Positions 53,694 to 63,309 of a stretch of DNA of 64,000 nucleotides are shown here, in pieces. Each line of letters starts with the position of its first letter. Within the stretch, counting starts at the first letter, position 1. The notes below the pieces were generated by a model. The model saw only the letters and a list, made by a program, of their open reading frames with translations. It was not told the DNA's origin and made no database searches. The translations under genes were made by a program, and so were the position numbers. This stretch comes from Rhizobium mayense (GTDB lineage Bacteria; Pseudomonadota; Alphaproteobacteria; Rhizobiales; Rhizobiaceae). The stretch lies in NCBI RefSeq assembly GCF_030272705.1, contig NZ_JARFYM010000001.1:186001-250000 (forward strand), in the 5' to 3' direction.

Positions 53694-53705
53694 GGAGAGG
53701 CGACC

Positions 53706-54545
53706 ATGACCAAGGCACGCACTTCCGTTGTCCGCTCCGGCCTCGTGCATCTGGCGCTCATCGCCTACACGTTGCTTGCCATCTTCCCGGTGTTCCTGAC
53801 CATCATCAATTCCTTCAAGGATCGCGCCTCGATCTTTCGGGCGCCCCTGAGCATCCCAACGCCGTCCAGCTTCAGCCTGATCGGCTATCAGACGGTTTTG
53901 AAGCAGGGCGATTTCCTGACCTATTTCGAGAACAGCTTCATCGTGACGATCGTCTCGATCGTCCTGACCCTGCTGTTCGGCGCCATGGCGGCCTTCGCGC
54001 TGTCGGAATACCGCTTTCGTGGCAATACGATCATGGGCCTTTATCTCGCGATCGGCATCATGATCCCGATCCGCCTCGGCACGGTCGCCATCCTCCAGGG
54101 CATGGTCGCCTTCGGGCTGGTCAACACGCTGACCGCGCTGATCCTTGTCTACACGGCACAGGGCCTCCCGCTTGCCATCTTCATCCTGTCAGAATTCATG
54201 CGCACCGTGTCGGATGACCTGAAGAATGCGGGCCGCATCGATGGGCTCAGCGAATATGCGATCTTCTTCCGTCTTGTGCTGCCGTTGGTTCGTCCGGCCA
54301 TGGCGACGGTTGCCGTCTTCACCATGATCCCGATCTGGAACGACCTGTGGTTCCCTCTGATCCTGGCTCCGAGCGAGGCGACCAAGACGGTGACGCTGGG
54401 ATCGCAGATCTTCATCGGCCAGTTCGTCACCAACTGGAACGCCGTTCTGGCGGCGCTGACGCTCGCCATCCTGCCGATCCTCGTGCTTTACGTCATATTC
54501 TCCCGTCAACTCATTCGTGGCATTACCTCCGGAGCAGTCAAGTGA
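53706..54545 (+). CDS. Sugar ABC transporter permease (MalG type)
   Basis: A 279-residue inner-membrane protein with a GAGGAGAGG ribosome site. Spans include LIAYTLLAIFPVFLTIINSF. The EAA loop is LKNAGRIDGLSEYAIFFRLV near residue 173. Its stop overlaps the GTG start of the oxidoreductase gene. It pairs with the MalF-type partner encoded just before. Confidence 0.92.
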   Translation: MTKARTSVVRSGLVHLALIAYTLLAIFPVFLTIINSFKDRASIFRAPLSIPTPSSFSLIGYQTVLKQGDFLTYFENSFIVTIVSIVLTLLFGAMAAFALSEYRFRGNTIMGLYLAIGIMIPIRLGTVAILQGMVAFGLVNTLTALILVYTAQGLPLAIFILSEFMRTVSDDLKNAGRIDGLSEYAIFFRLVLPLVRPAMATVAVFTMIPIWNDLWFPLILAPSEATKTVTLGSQIFIGQFVTNWNAVLAALTLAILPILVLYVIFSRQLIRGITSGAVK

Positions 54546-55606
54546 GCTCATCCGAAAAGCCGATCCGCGTCCTCGTCGCCGGCCTTGGCAATATGGGTCG
54601 CAGCCATGCGCTGGCCTATCACAACAACCCCGGTTTCGAGATCGTCGGCCTCGTCAACCGCTCCAAGCCGAAGCTGACGGAAGAACTGCGGGGTTACACG
54701 ATCCATCCGGATTTCGAGACAGCTCTGAAAGAGTTGAAGCCCGATCTCTGCTCCATCAACACCTATTCCGACAGCCATGCGGATTATGCCGTCATGGCCT
54801 TCGAGGCAGGCTGCGACGTCTTCGTCGAAAAGCCGCTGGCAACGACCGTCGAGGATGCGGAGCGCGTTGTGGCCGCGGCCAAGAAAGCCGGCCGTAAGCT
54901 GGTGATCGGCTACATCCTGCGCCACCATCCGTCGTGGATGAGGCTGATCGCGGAAGCCCGCAAGCTCGGCGGCCCTTATGTCTTCCGCATGAACCTGAAT
55001 CAACAGTCGAGCGGGCCGACCTGGGAGACGCATAAGGCGCTGATGCGCACGACATCGCCGATCGTCGATTGCGGCGTGCATTATGTCGACGTCATGTGCC
55101 AGATCACCGACGCCAAGCCGGTCGAAGTGCGCGGCATGGGCCTGCGCATGTCGAACGAGATCGCGCCGGACATGTACAATTACGGACATCTGCAGGTGAT
55201 CTATGAGGACGGCTCGGTCGGCTGGTATGAGGCTGGCTGGGGCCCGATGATTTCCGAGACCGCCTTCTTCGTGAAGGACGTGATGTCGCCGAATGGCGCG
55301 GTCTCGATCGTCATGGATCCGAATGCCAAGTCTGACGACATCGATACGCACACCAAAACCTCGATCATCCGGTTGCACACCGCCGAAACCGGCCCGGACG
55401 GCAAGTTCATCCGGCCGGACCAGGATCTGCGCATGGACGGCGAGCCGGGTCATCAGGAGCTCTGTGACCTCGAGCAGGCCTTCGTGCTGAAGGCCATCCG
55501 GGAAGATGCCGACCTTAGCCGCCATATGGCCGACGCCGTTCAATCGCTACGCATCTGCCTCGCCGCCGACGAGAGCGTGCGCACCGGCAAGCCCGTTTAT
55601 TTGTAA
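54542..55606 (+). CDS. Gfo/Idh/MocA-family oxidoreductase
   Basis: A 354-residue NAD(P)-dependent dehydrogenase. The GTG at 54542 overlaps the permease stop (GTGA) and has GGAG ahead; the frame is open upstream in the permease gene. The Rossmann motif is [20 protein letters not shown] (about 10-29), followed by [14 protein letters not shown], whose Lys is the usual catalytic residue. The C-terminal domain has [20 protein letters not shown] with the family His. It probably oxidises or rearranges the sugar carried by the importer; the substrate is unknown. Confidence 0.9.
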   Translation: MSSSEKPIRVLVAGLGNMGRSHALAYHNNPGFEIVGLVNRSKPKLTEELRGYTIHPDFETALKELKPDLCSINTYSDSHADYAVMAFEAGCDVFVEKPLATTVEDAERVVAAAKKAGRKLVIGYILRHHPSWMRLIAEARKLGGPYVFRMNLNQQSSGPTWETHKALMRTTSPIVDCGVHYVDVMCQITDAKPVEVRGMGLRMSNEIAPDMYNYGHLQVIYEDGSVGWYEAGWGPMISETAFFVKDVMSPNGAVSIVMDPNAKSDDIDTHTKTSIIRLHTAETGPDGKFIRPDQDLRMDGEPGHQELCDLEQAFVLKAIREDADLSRHMADAVQSLRICLAADESVRTGKPVYL

Positions 55607-55619
55607 GGGATTAGAGACT

Positions 55620-56624
55620 GTGGGATCGCTTCAACTGAAATCCATCCACAAGGCCTATGGTACACATGACGTGCTGAAGGGCATCAACCTCGATGTGAAG
55701 GACGGCGAGTTCGTCATCTTCGTCGGCCCGTCCGGCTGCGGCAAGTCCACCCTTCTGCGCAGCATCGCAGGTCTTGAGGATGTTACCTCGGGCGCGGTCT
55801 TGATCAATGGCAAGGACGTGACGGTCACGCCACCCGCCAAGCGCGGCATTTCCATGGTGTTCCAGTCCTATGCGCTTTATCCGCATCTGACGGTAAAGGA
55901 CAATATGGGCCTCGGCCTGAAGCAGGCCGGCACCGCCAAGGACGAGATCGACAGTCGTGTCGACAAGGCGTCCGGCATGCTCTCCCTGGAACCCTATCTC
56001 GCCCGCCGCCCGGCGGAACTTTCCGGCGGCCAGCGTCAGCGCGTCGCCATCGGCCGCGCCATCGTGCGCGAGCCGGAACTCTTCCTGTTCGATGAACCGC
56101 TGTCGAACCTCGACGCGGCGCTGCGCGTCCAGACCCGCCTTGAAATCGCCCGTCTGCATCGCAGCCTGCAGGCGACGATGATTTATGTTACCCACGATCA
56201 GGTCGAGGCCATGACACTGGCCGACAAGATCGTCGTGATGAACGCCGGTGCGATCGAGCAGATCGGCTCGCCGATGGAGCTTTATAATCGGCCTGCGAAC
56301 ATCTTCGTCGCCGGCTTTATCGGTTCGCCGCAGATGAATTTCATCCCGGCGGAAAAGCTCGAACAGAGCGGCGCAAAGACCATCGGCATCCGTCCGGAGC
56401 ACATCACTTTGTCGCGCGAACAAGGCACTTGGTCCGCCAAGGTCATCCATGTCGAACACCTCGGCGCCGACACGATCATCTATCTCGAATCCAACCACAC
56501 TGGCCTTCTGACCGTGCGCCTCTTCGGCGAACATAAATACGAGCCGGACGAAACGGTCTATGCGACGCCCGACGCCGGCCATATGCATCGCTTCGACGCG
56601 AATGATCAGGCCGTTCGGGCGTAG
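55620..56624 (+). CDS. Sugar ABC transporter ATP-binding protein (UgpC/MalK type)
   Basis: A 334-residue ATPase. Translation probably starts at the GTG at 55620 (AAGGGA ahead), giving [20 protein letters not shown]; no ATG fits. Walker [12 protein letters not shown], signature [20 protein letters not shown], Walker [15 protein letters not shown] and the switch His in [14 protein letters not shown] are all present, followed by a C-terminal regulatory domain ([10 protein letters not shown]). It closes the importer operon before a terminator. Confidence 0.93.
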   Translation: MGSLQLKSIHKAYGTHDVLKGINLDVKDGEFVIFVGPSGCGKSTLLRSIAGLEDVTSGAVLINGKDVTVTPPAKRGISMVFQSYALYPHLTVKDNMGLGLKQAGTAKDEIDSRVDKASGMLSLEPYLARRPAELSGGQRQRVAIGRAIVREPELFLFDEPLSNLDAALRVQTRLEIARLHRSLQATMIYVTHDQVEAMTLADKIVVMNAGAIEQIGSPMELYNRPANIFVAGFIGSPQMNFIPAEKLEQSGAKTIGIRPEHITLSREQGTWSAKVIHVEHLGADTIIYLESNHTGLLTVRLFGEHKYEPDETVYATPDAGHMHRFDANDQAVRA

Positions 56625-56646
56625 GCCCTGCATTCAGCAAATTGAA

Positions 56647-56677
56647 GAGGGCCCTGCTTCGGCGGGGTCCTCTTTTT
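56647..56677 (+). terminator. Rho-independent terminator of the importer operon
   Basis: GAGGGCCCTGC pairs with GCGGGGTCCTC (two wobble pairs) over a TTCG loop, followed by five T. It lies 22 bases after the ATPase stop. Confidence 0.85.
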
Positions 56678-56703
56678 ATTTGTCCAGCGATGGCTTCAAA
56701 TAG

Positions 56704-56925
56704 TCCAGTCGTCCGGACGAATTCGCCCACGACTATGTGCGTCTGTCGACCGACATCGAGGCACGCATGCCGAGTGCCGAGGAGGCGCGGCTGCTGCGGC
56801 AGCCGAAGTCGACACCGGTATTGGTCGTCCTCAAAGTGGATGTCGATAGCGACGGCGCACCCATTACCTATTCAGAGACACTATGGTCGGCGGAGCGGGT
56901 GACCTTCAAGGTCGATGTGGGGTAA
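56704..56925 (+). pseudogene. Remnant of a GntR-family (PhnF-like) regulator, UTRA C-terminus only
   Basis: The frame after an in-frame TAG at 56701 encodes DEFAHDYVRLSTDIEARMPS, then EEARLLRQPKSTPVLVVLKV and DSDGAPITYSETLWSAERVT, the end of a UTRA ligand domain as in PhnF/HutC regulators. The DNA-binding half and most of the sensor domain are absent. It looks like a deletion scar between the importer terminator and the VOC gene. A short in-frame ATG at 56737 exists, but a functional product is unlikely. Confidence 0.6.
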
Positions 56926-56928
56926 TGT

Positions 56929-57279
56929 CTATCGGTGCGACAGGATGTTCACGATCTTGCCGAAGGGATCGCGAACATAGAAGCGCCGAACGCCCCAGGG
57001 CTCATTGGTAAGTTCGTAAACGATATCGAGCTGCATCGATTGAGCGCGCTGGTAGACTTGATCGATATTGTCGACCTCGATCGAGAGATCGGGCGCTGCG
57101 GTTCCGGAGCCGCCTTCGCTTGCGATGCTGATCTGCGGGACGGTCGGCGCGTCGGAGGCGAAGGTCACGATCCAGCCTTGGTCCATGACAATATCCAAGC
57201 CGAGCAGGTCGCCATAGAAGGCACGGGCGCTGGCGGGGTCGACGGAATGCAGATTGGGGACAATGCGCAGAACGGTCAT
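56929..57279 (-). CDS. VOC-family (glyoxalase/bleomycin-resistance-like) protein
   Basis: A 116-residue single-domain protein. MTVLRIVPNLHSVDPASARA and FYGDLLGLDIVMDQGW give the first beta-alpha-beta-beta-beta module and DLSIEVDNIDQVYQRAQSMQ the second. It ends RRFYVRDPFGKIVNILSHR, the typical metal-Glu region with Gly-Lys in place of the usual Gly-Asn. Substrate unknown. It is convergent with the regulator remnant. Confidence 0.85.
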   Translation of the reverse strand: MTVLRIVPNLHSVDPASARAFYGDLLGLDIVMDQGWIVTFASDAPTVPQISIASEGGSGTAAPDLSIEVDNIDQVYQRAQSMQLDIVYELTNEPWGVRRFYVRDPFGKIVNILSHR

Positions 57280-57336
57280 GCGATGCTCCGCACGAGAAAT
57301 GGAGGCGGGCGATTACCGCGCCTCCACCATCCTACC

Positions 57337-57825
<489 letters not shown>

Positions 57826-57902
57826 TCAAGGGTTGTTGTCAAATATCCCTTGGGCGAACACGCGGGTCACTACGCTCCTCACGAGGGAGGAGGGTGCGGT
57901 CC

Positions 57903-58050
57903 AGCTTGCTCTCTTCCATCCGGACTATACCGTCGGCTCCGGCCTCTCACCGGATCTGCTGACCCTCCCGGCAGACCGGAAGACGCTCGCGGGCTCGGAG
58001 ACAAAATCTCCATACCGCCGGTGGGGAATTTCACCCCGCCCTGAGAACGG
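57903..58050 (-). ncRNA. FMN riboswitch (RFN element) controlling ribH
   Basis: On the minus strand the RFN hallmarks follow in order: GGGCGGGGTGAAATTCCCCA, CCGGCGGTA, GAGCCCGCGAGCG, GGTCAGCAGATCCGGTGAGA, GGCCGGAGCCGACGGTATAG and TCCGGATGGAAGAGAG. The element ends about 90 bases before the ribH start. Between them, CTCCTC and GAGGAG can pair and may form part of the expression switch. FMN binding should lower ribH expression. Confidence 0.95.
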
Positions 58051-58084
58051 CTGAACTATAAATGCGGTGCAACAAAAATCAAAG

Positions 58085-58110
58085 AAAAACGCCGGGCGAT
58101 TTGCCCGGCG
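58085..58110 (-). terminator. Rho-independent terminator of the Pot-type importer operon
   Basis: On the minus strand CGCCGGGC pairs with GCCCGGCG over an AAATC loop, followed by five T. It lies 34 bases after the ATPase stop and just upstream of the FMN riboswitch. Confidence 0.85.
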
Positions 58111-58143
58111 CGTGCGAAAAATCTATCCGTCTGCCCTTGTCCG

Positions 58144-59205
58144 TCAGTCCTGGATGACCAGCAGATCGGAGGAGGCGAACCGCAGCGTGACCTTCTCGCC
58201 AACGCTCGGAGGCATCATGCCCGGGCTGTTGAACATGTCGAAGGAAATGGTGTTGCCGCCGACATTCATGCGCGTGCGGATGACCGAACCCAGGAAGTGT
58301 GCCGAGGAGACTTCGCCGGTCAGCGCGGTGTCGCCCTTGGCCGATTCCGCCAGCGAGCCGGCTTCCGGGCGCAAGGCGAGCGATACCTTATCGCCCGGCT
58401 TGTAGGCCGTAACCGACTGCTTCAAGGTGATGCCCTGATCGCCGATCATGATGCGGCTGCTATCCGGATCGACGACCTGGCCTTCGATGAGGTTCAACGT
58501 GCCGACGAAGGACGCGACGAAGCGGGTAGCCGGGGTGTTGTAGATTTCGAAAGGCGTGCCGATCTGGTCGGCGCGGCCGGCGTTCATGACAACGATGCGG
58601 TCGGAGATCGACAGAGCTTCTTCCTGGTCGTGCGTCACGAAGACGGTGGTGATGCCGAGCTGCTGCTGGATGGCGCGGATTTCTTCGCGCAGCGATACGC
58701 GGATCTTGGCATCGAGGGCCGAGAGCGGTTCGTCGAGCAGCAGAACCTGCGGCTTGACGGCGATAGCGCGGGCAAGCGCCACGCGCTGCTGCTGGCCGCC
58801 GGACATCTGGAAGGGGTAGCGGCCGGCAAGATGATCGAGCTTGATCAAGGCCAGCATTTCCTTGACGCGCTTGTCGATCTCGGGCTTTGCAACGCCGGCG
58901 ACCTTGAGGCCGAAGGCGACATTGTCATGGACGGTCATGTTGGGAAACAGGGCGTATGCCTGGAACACCATGCCGATGTTACGCTGGTTCGGCTTCAGCG
59001 GACGCTGGTCCTTGCCGTTGATCGTCAGCGTGCCGGCGGTCGGGGTTTCGAAACCGGCGATCATGCGGAGAACGGTCGTCTTACCGCAGCCAGACGGTCC
59101 GAGGAAGGAGATGAACTCCCCTTTCTCGATATGCATGGTGAAGTCGTGAACGACTTGGACGTCGCCGAAGGACTTCTTGATGTGGGTGAGTTCGAGAAAA
59201 GCCAT
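58144..59205 (-). CDS. ABC transporter ATP-binding protein (PotA type)
   Basis: A 353-residue ATPase of the spermidine/putrescine/iron/phosphonate class. Walker A GPSGCGKTTVLRMIAG, signature MSGGQQQRVALARAIAVKPQ, Walker B VLLLDEPLSALDAK and switch FVTHDQEEAL are intact. The C-terminal TOBE domain contains LALRPEAGSLAE. It is the last gene of the operon, 11 bases after the PotC-type permease. The substrate is not fixed by this subunit. Confidence 0.92.
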   Translation of the reverse strand: MAFLELTHIKKSFGDVQVVHDFTMHIEKGEFISFLGPSGCGKTTVLRMIAGFETPTAGTLTINGKDQRPLKPNQRNIGMVFQAYALFPNMTVHDNVAFGLKVAGVAKPEIDKRVKEMLALIKLDHLAGRYPFQMSGGQQQRVALARAIAVKPQVLLLDEPLSALDAKIRVSLREEIRAIQQQLGITTVFVTHDQEEALSISDRIVVMNAGRADQIGTPFEIYNTPATRFVASFVGTLNLIEGQVVDPDSSRIMIGDQGITLKQSVTAYKPGDKVSLALRPEAGSLAESAKGDTALTGEVSSAHFLGSVIRTRMNVGGNTISFDMFNSPGMMPPSVGEKVTLRFASSDLLVIQD

Positions 59206-59216
59206 GGTGTGAAGCC

Positions 59217-60005
59217 TTACGCCTTAATCGGAGCGGATTTGGAGAAGCGTGAAACAAGCTGGAGCAGGCCCATGCTGAGCCAGGTTACAGCGAGCGCGAT
59301 GATCGCCAGCGCCGATGGCTCGTAAGCCTTGTTGGCGCCGATGAGCTGCATATAGGGTCCGAAGGCCGGACGGTTGAGCAGCGACGCCATGGTGAATTCA
59401 CCCATGACGATCGCAAGCGTGATGAAAGCGCCGGAAAGCACACCGCTCATCACATTCGGGAAGATGCATTTGAACATGATCGTCGTCCACTTAGCACCCA
59501 GGCTTTCCGCCGCTTCCGTCAGCGTGCCGACATCGATCGTGCGCATAGCCGTATCCACCGAACGGTACATATAAGGCAGCGACAATACAATGTAGGAGCA
59601 GACGAGCAGGAGGTTCGTTGTCTGGTTGTAGCCGGTCAGCGGCAGGATCGACGACGAATTATAAAGGCGGAGATAGCCGAAGACGATGACGATGGCGGGA
59701 ATGACCAGCGGCATCAGCGTGACGAATTCCACGAAGGGGCGGATCTGCGGCAGACGCAGCCGCACCCAGTAGGCAGTCGGTACGACAAGGAGCATGCCGA
59801 AGATGATGGTCAGGAGCGCCATCAGCATGGAGAAGCCGAAGGCGGTCAGGAAGCCCAGGTCCGAAAAGACCGATCTATAGGCGTCGAAGCTATAGACGTC
59901 GCGCCGCATGCGCAGCGAAAATTCCAGCGTACCGATAAGTGGAACGAAGAAATAGATGACGCCGATGGCGACTGCGATCCAGGCAAAGAATTTTTGCAGC
60001 TTCAT
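59217..60005 (-). CDS. ABC transporter permease (PotC type)
   Basis: A 262-residue inner-membrane protein. I take the ATG at 60005, which overlaps the upstream stop (ATGA); a GTG three codons earlier is possible. Six spans are predicted, the first AWIAVAIGVIYFFVPLIGTL. The EAA-type loop is LTEAAESLGAKWTTIMFKCI. It forms the channel with the PotB-type partner. Confidence 0.9.
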   Translation of the reverse strand: MKLQKFFAWIAVAIGVIYFFVPLIGTLEFSLRMRRDVYSFDAYRSVFSDLGFLTAFGFSMLMALLTIIFGMLLVVPTAYWVRLRLPQIRPFVEFVTLMPLVIPAIVIVFGYLRLYNSSSILPLTGYNQTTNLLLVCSYIVLSLPYMYRSVDTAMRTIDVGTLTEAAESLGAKWTTIMFKCIFPNVMSGVLSGAFITLAIVMGEFTMASLLNRPAFGPYMQLIGANKAYEPSALAIIALAVTWLSMGLLQLVSRFSKSAPIKA

Positions 60006-60892
60006 TTTTGCCACCGTTCAGCGCGCATGCGCATCAAGATATAGATGACGTTTGAAATACCTGTGATGACGATCATGCCGAGCGCCAGCGCATAGCCAAG
60101 GTTGGCATTGTGCAGTACGTCGCCACGGATCTGCGCATAGAGCACGATCGGGACGATGTTCAGCGAGCTGCCGGTCAGCGCGATAGCGGTTGCAATGGCG
60201 CCGAAGGAGTTGGCGAAAAGCAGCAGCGTCGTGCCGAGCAGGCTGGGCCAGAGGATCGGCAGGGCGACCATCAGCCAATATTGCTTGTTGGTGGCGCCGA
60301 GAATGGACGCGGCTTCGCGCCATTCCTTCTTCATGCCGTCCAGCGCCGGCGTAATGATCAGCACCATCAGCGGGATCTGGAAGTACATGTAGGTGATGGT
60401 GAGACCGAAGAAGCTCAGAAGATTGAAGCCGGTCGCGTAAAGGTTCAAACCGAAATGGGCAAGCAATATGGTGACCAGGCCCTGGCGACCTAGCGTTGCG
60501 ATGAAAGAGAAGGCCAGCGGTACGCCTGCAAAATTGGAAGCGACGCCGGAAAAGGTCAGAAAGGCACTGCGGATCCAGGTGGGGAGACCGCCGAGTACGA
60601 GCGCCCAGGCGAGATAAAAGCCGATGATCGCGCCGCCGAGCGCGGAGGCAACCGAGATTCTGATACTGATCCAATAGGCGCTCAGGATGGTCGGCGTGAA
60701 CAGATCGCCGAGATTCTTGAGCGTGAAACTCCCGTCCGGCGTCAAAAACGCGCCCATGACGAGATAGAGCGTCGGGATTATCAGGAACAACAGCGTGAAG
60801 ATCACGAACGGGGCGATGCCCAGCCAGTCGACGACGATACGCTTGTTGATCAGAGGTGCGGTACTGACTGCTGATGTTGTGACGGTGCTCAT
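60002..60892 (-). CDS. ABC transporter permease (PotB type)
   Basis: A 296-residue inner-membrane protein starting at the ATG at 60892 (MSTVTTSAVSTAPLINKRIV). Spans include LGIAPFVIFTLLFLIIPTLY. The docking loop is WREAASILGATNKQYWLMVA near residue 210. A hairpin separates it from the upstream binding-protein gene, and it overlaps the PotC-type gene by four bases. Confidence 0.9.
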   Translation of the reverse strand: MSTVTTSAVSTAPLINKRIVVDWLGIAPFVIFTLLFLIIPTLYLVMGAFLTPDGSFTLKNLGDLFTPTILSAYWISIRISVASALGGAIIGFYLAWALVLGGLPTWIRSAFLTFSGVASNFAGVPLAFSFIATLGRQGLVTILLAHFGLNLYATGFNLLSFFGLTITYMYFQIPLMVLIITPALDGMKKEWREAASILGATNKQYWLMVALPILWPSLLGTTLLLFANSFGAIATAIALTGSSLNIVPIVLYAQIRGDVLHNANLGYALALGMIVITGISNVIYILMRMRAERWQK

Positions 60893-60927
60893 GAGGGGCC
60901 CCAATTTGCGGCGTCGGAAAATGGAAA

Positions 60928-60951
60928 ACCTCCCCGCCGAAGCGGGGAGGT
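60928..60951 (-). repeat. Hairpin between binding-protein and permease genes
   Basis: On the minus strand ACCTCCCCGC and GCGGGGAGGT form a perfect 10-bp stem with a TTCG tetraloop, followed by TTTTCC. It is terminator-like but lies inside the operon, so partial termination or message protection is expected. Confidence 0.8.
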
Positions 60952-60965
60952 CACGTCAAGTCAGA

Positions 60966-62069
60966 TTACTGAACGTTCGAACCGACGACGCTGTCCCACT
61001 GCTTGGTGATGACAGCCGAACCGGCGTTCTGTTCGTCGAGCGTCGGGAAAATAGCCTTTTCATAGGCTGCTGCCGGCGGCAGCTTGTCGAGAAGCTCCTG
61101 CGGAACCTTCTTGTTCTTCGCCAGGTCGTTGAAGCGGATCGGGTGGCAATAGCCCTTCAGCCAGCCGATCTGGCCTTCGTCGGAATAGAGGAATTCCATC
61201 CAGAGCTTGGCAGCGTTCGGGTGCGGAGCGAAAGCCGAGATCGCCTGGACGTAAACGCCAGCGATAACGCCCGAAGCCGGAACCGTAACGTCGACCGGCG
61301 GGTTGCCGTTCAGGCTGTCGCGCCATGCGAGACCATTATAATCCCAAGCGACGACGATCGGGGTGGAGCCCTGAGCGAGCGAAGCGGACTTGCCGATGAT
61401 CGGAACGAAGTTGCCAGCCTTGTTGAGCTGGGCGAAGTACTTCAGGCCAGCGTCGCCAACCTTGGTTGCATCCTTCTCGCCAGCGGCGAGACCGGCAGCG
61501 TAAACCGCCTGAACAGCCTGGTTGGAAGCGCGCGGGTCGCCGGCGAGCGATACAGTGTTGGCGTAATCCGACTTCTGCAGGTCAGCCCAATCCTTCGGCG
61601 GATTCTTGACGACGTCCTTGTTCACGACGAAGGAGAGAACGCCGTAGTAGTCGCCGTACCAGGAGCCGTCAGCATCCTTGGCGCTGTCCGGGATCGAGTC
61701 CCAGGTAGAAACCTTGTAAGGCAGCAGCAGACCGTCCTTCTTGGCGGTCGGGCCGAAGGAGAGACCGACGTCGATGACGTCGGGAGCCTGCGGGCCGGTG
61801 TTGCCCTTGTTGGCGCGGATGGCTTCGACTTCATCGCCCGACCCGGCGTCCGGGTTCAGTTCGTTGACCTCGAGGCCGTACTTTGCCTTGAAGGCGGCGA
61901 TCAGGTCGCCATAACCGCACCAGTTGTGGGGCAGGGCGATGGTGGTCAGCGTGCCTTCCTTCTTGGCGGCAGCGATGAGGTCTGCGCTCGGTTCAGCAGC
62001 AGCGATAGCGCTCGAAGCGACGAGCATCGCAGTGGAGAGCGTCAGAAGACGATGAATTTTCGAGATCAC
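60966..62069 (-). CDS. ABC transporter substrate-binding protein (PotD/family 1 type)
   Basis: A 367-residue periplasmic protein from a GTG start with a perfect AAAGGAGG ribosome site. The signal peptide is MISKIHRLLTLSTAMLVASS, cleaved at AIAAA-E. EPSADLIAAAKKEGTLTTIA followed by LPHNWCGYGDLIAAFKAKYG resembles binding proteins for small polyamine-like, iron or phosphonate ligands. Codon use suggests high expression. RpiR regulator and N-formylglutamate amidohydrolase neighbours do not fix the ligand. Confidence 0.88.
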   Translation of the reverse strand: MISKIHRLLTLSTAMLVASSAIAAAEPSADLIAAAKKEGTLTTIALPHNWCGYGDLIAAFKAKYGLEVNELNPDAGSGDEVEAIRANKGNTGPQAPDVIDVGLSFGPTAKKDGLLLPYKVSTWDSIPDSAKDADGSWYGDYYGVLSFVVNKDVVKNPPKDWADLQKSDYANTVSLAGDPRASNQAVQAVYAAGLAAGEKDATKVGDAGLKYFAQLNKAGNFVPIIGKSASLAQGSTPIVVAWDYNGLAWRDSLNGNPPVDVTVPASGVIAGVYVQAISAFAPHPNAAKLWMEFLYSDEGQIGWLKGYCHPIRFNDLAKNKKVPQELLDKLPPAAAYEKAIFPTLDEQNAGSAVITKQWDSVVGSNVQ

Positions 62070-62255
62070 TGGTATTCCTCCTTTTGGGTTTTCAGTGTCT
62101 GGCGTTGCTGTTAATGACGTTGCATGAAGGTTGTGTGACGGGTTGCAGCGGGTTGCGTTTCCTGAAACGTCGGGGATTTACTTTTATCCGCTAACGATGA
62201 CAGGCTCTAACTTGTCGGCGATCCCCAAGTTATATTTTTTATACTTCCCCTCCCT

Positions 62256-63128
62256 CTAACCTAGCTTGCGGAACAGCCTTGTTTGTTCGAACAGGCCTTC
62301 AAGCGTTTTCATGCGCTCACTGGTCTCATCCCAGGTCGAGCTTTGTACGGCTTCGATCAGGGCCTCGACGATGAAGAGGGTGACGACGGAAGAATCCCAA
62401 GCCGATGGGGCTTCGATTTGCACGCGGAACGTGTGTTTGGCATGCTTGGCGGCGGGGGTGGCCCATTGGTCGGTGAAGACGATGATCTCGGCCCCGTGGC
62501 GGCGGGCGGCGGCAGCGAGGCTGACTATTTCCTGCTCATAGCGACGGATATCGAAGATCACGAGCAGGTCGCCGGGATTCATGTTCAGAACATATTGCGG
62601 CCAAGAACTGGAGTTGGAGGAGAGCAGGGTCGTGTTCGGGCGGATGACCTGCATATGGGTGAAGAAATATTCGGCAAGCGCGCCTGTGATGCGCCCACCG
62701 ACGAAATAAAGCCCGCGCTTGCGCTCCGACAACAGCGCAGCGACGCTATCGAAGGTTGCCGCATCAATATCCGTCAGTGTCTGGCGAAGATTGCCCATGA
62801 TGGCGTCGGCAAAGCGATTGAGGATATGTGTGCCGGGGGCATTGGATGCCCAGCGGTCATGCTTCGTCAGTGGATTTGAGATGGTCGCCTCGACCTCCTG
62901 ATGGAGGCGGGACTGAAAATCCGGATACCCCTTGAAACCGAGCTTCTGCACCATGCGGGCCACTGTCGGCGTGGAAACCCGCGCATTTTCGGCAACCGTC
63001 GTAATGCTGCCCAGCCCCGAGACCGGATAGTTGTCGAGCAGGCTCTTGGCGAGCTGCTTTTCGGCGCGCGTCAACGCGTCGAATTGGGCATGGATAACGT
63101 CCGAAACTGTTTTCGACGCATTGCTCAC
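62256..63128 (-). CDS. RpiR/MurR-family transcriptional regulator
   Basis: A 290-residue regulator from a GTG start with GGGGAG ahead. The N-terminal helix-turn-helix (about 5-80) has LTRAEKQLAKSLLDNYPVSG and ARVSTPTVARMVQKLGFKGY. The C-terminal SIS domain (about 125-255) has GLYFVGGRITGALAEYFFTH and DLLVIFDIRRYEQEIVSLAA, which binds phosphosugars or other anions. It is encoded just upstream of the importer on the same strand and probably controls it. The 186-base gap to the binding-protein gene must hold that operon's promoter. Confidence 0.9.
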   Translation of the reverse strand: MSNASKTVSDVIHAQFDALTRAEKQLAKSLLDNYPVSGLGSITTVAENARVSTPTVARMVQKLGFKGYPDFQSRLHQEVEATISNPLTKHDRWASNAPGTHILNRFADAIMGNLRQTLTDIDAATFDSVAALLSERKRGLYFVGGRITGALAEYFFTHMQVIRPNTTLLSSNSSSWPQYVLNMNPGDLLVIFDIRRYEQEIVSLAAAARRHGAEIIVFTDQWATPAAKHAKHTFRVQIEAPSAWDSSVVTLFIVEALIEAVQSSTWDETSERMKTLEGLFEQTRLFRKLG

Positions 63129-63187
63129 TCGATTTTAGCTCCCCAGGGACGGTCTTATGCCAGTCTCCTATAAAGATATAACTACGC

Positions 63188-63216
63188 TGTCACATTTGGT
63201 GTCAATGTCACAAATG
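63188..63216. promoter_or_regulatory. Repeat in the divergent rpiR/amidohydrolase promoter region
   Basis: TGTCACATTTG (63188-63198) and TGTCACAAATG (63206-63216) are two near-copies 18 bases apart between divergent genes. They could bind the RpiR-type protein. The region is AT-rich. Confidence 0.35.
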
Positions 63217-63309
63217 AAGAAATAATTTCAGTTCCCAGTTGACAGTCGCCGAAACCTGAAGAATTCTTTTCTTATAAAGATTTTATTAGGTAGCGGTGGG
63301 GCTCCTTTG

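Noticed and set aside
60795..62114. 439-codon plus-strand frame over the Pot-type binding-protein gene
   Set aside because: It is the antisense of a binding protein with a signal peptide and a perfect ribosome site, and it crosses the intercistronic hairpin.
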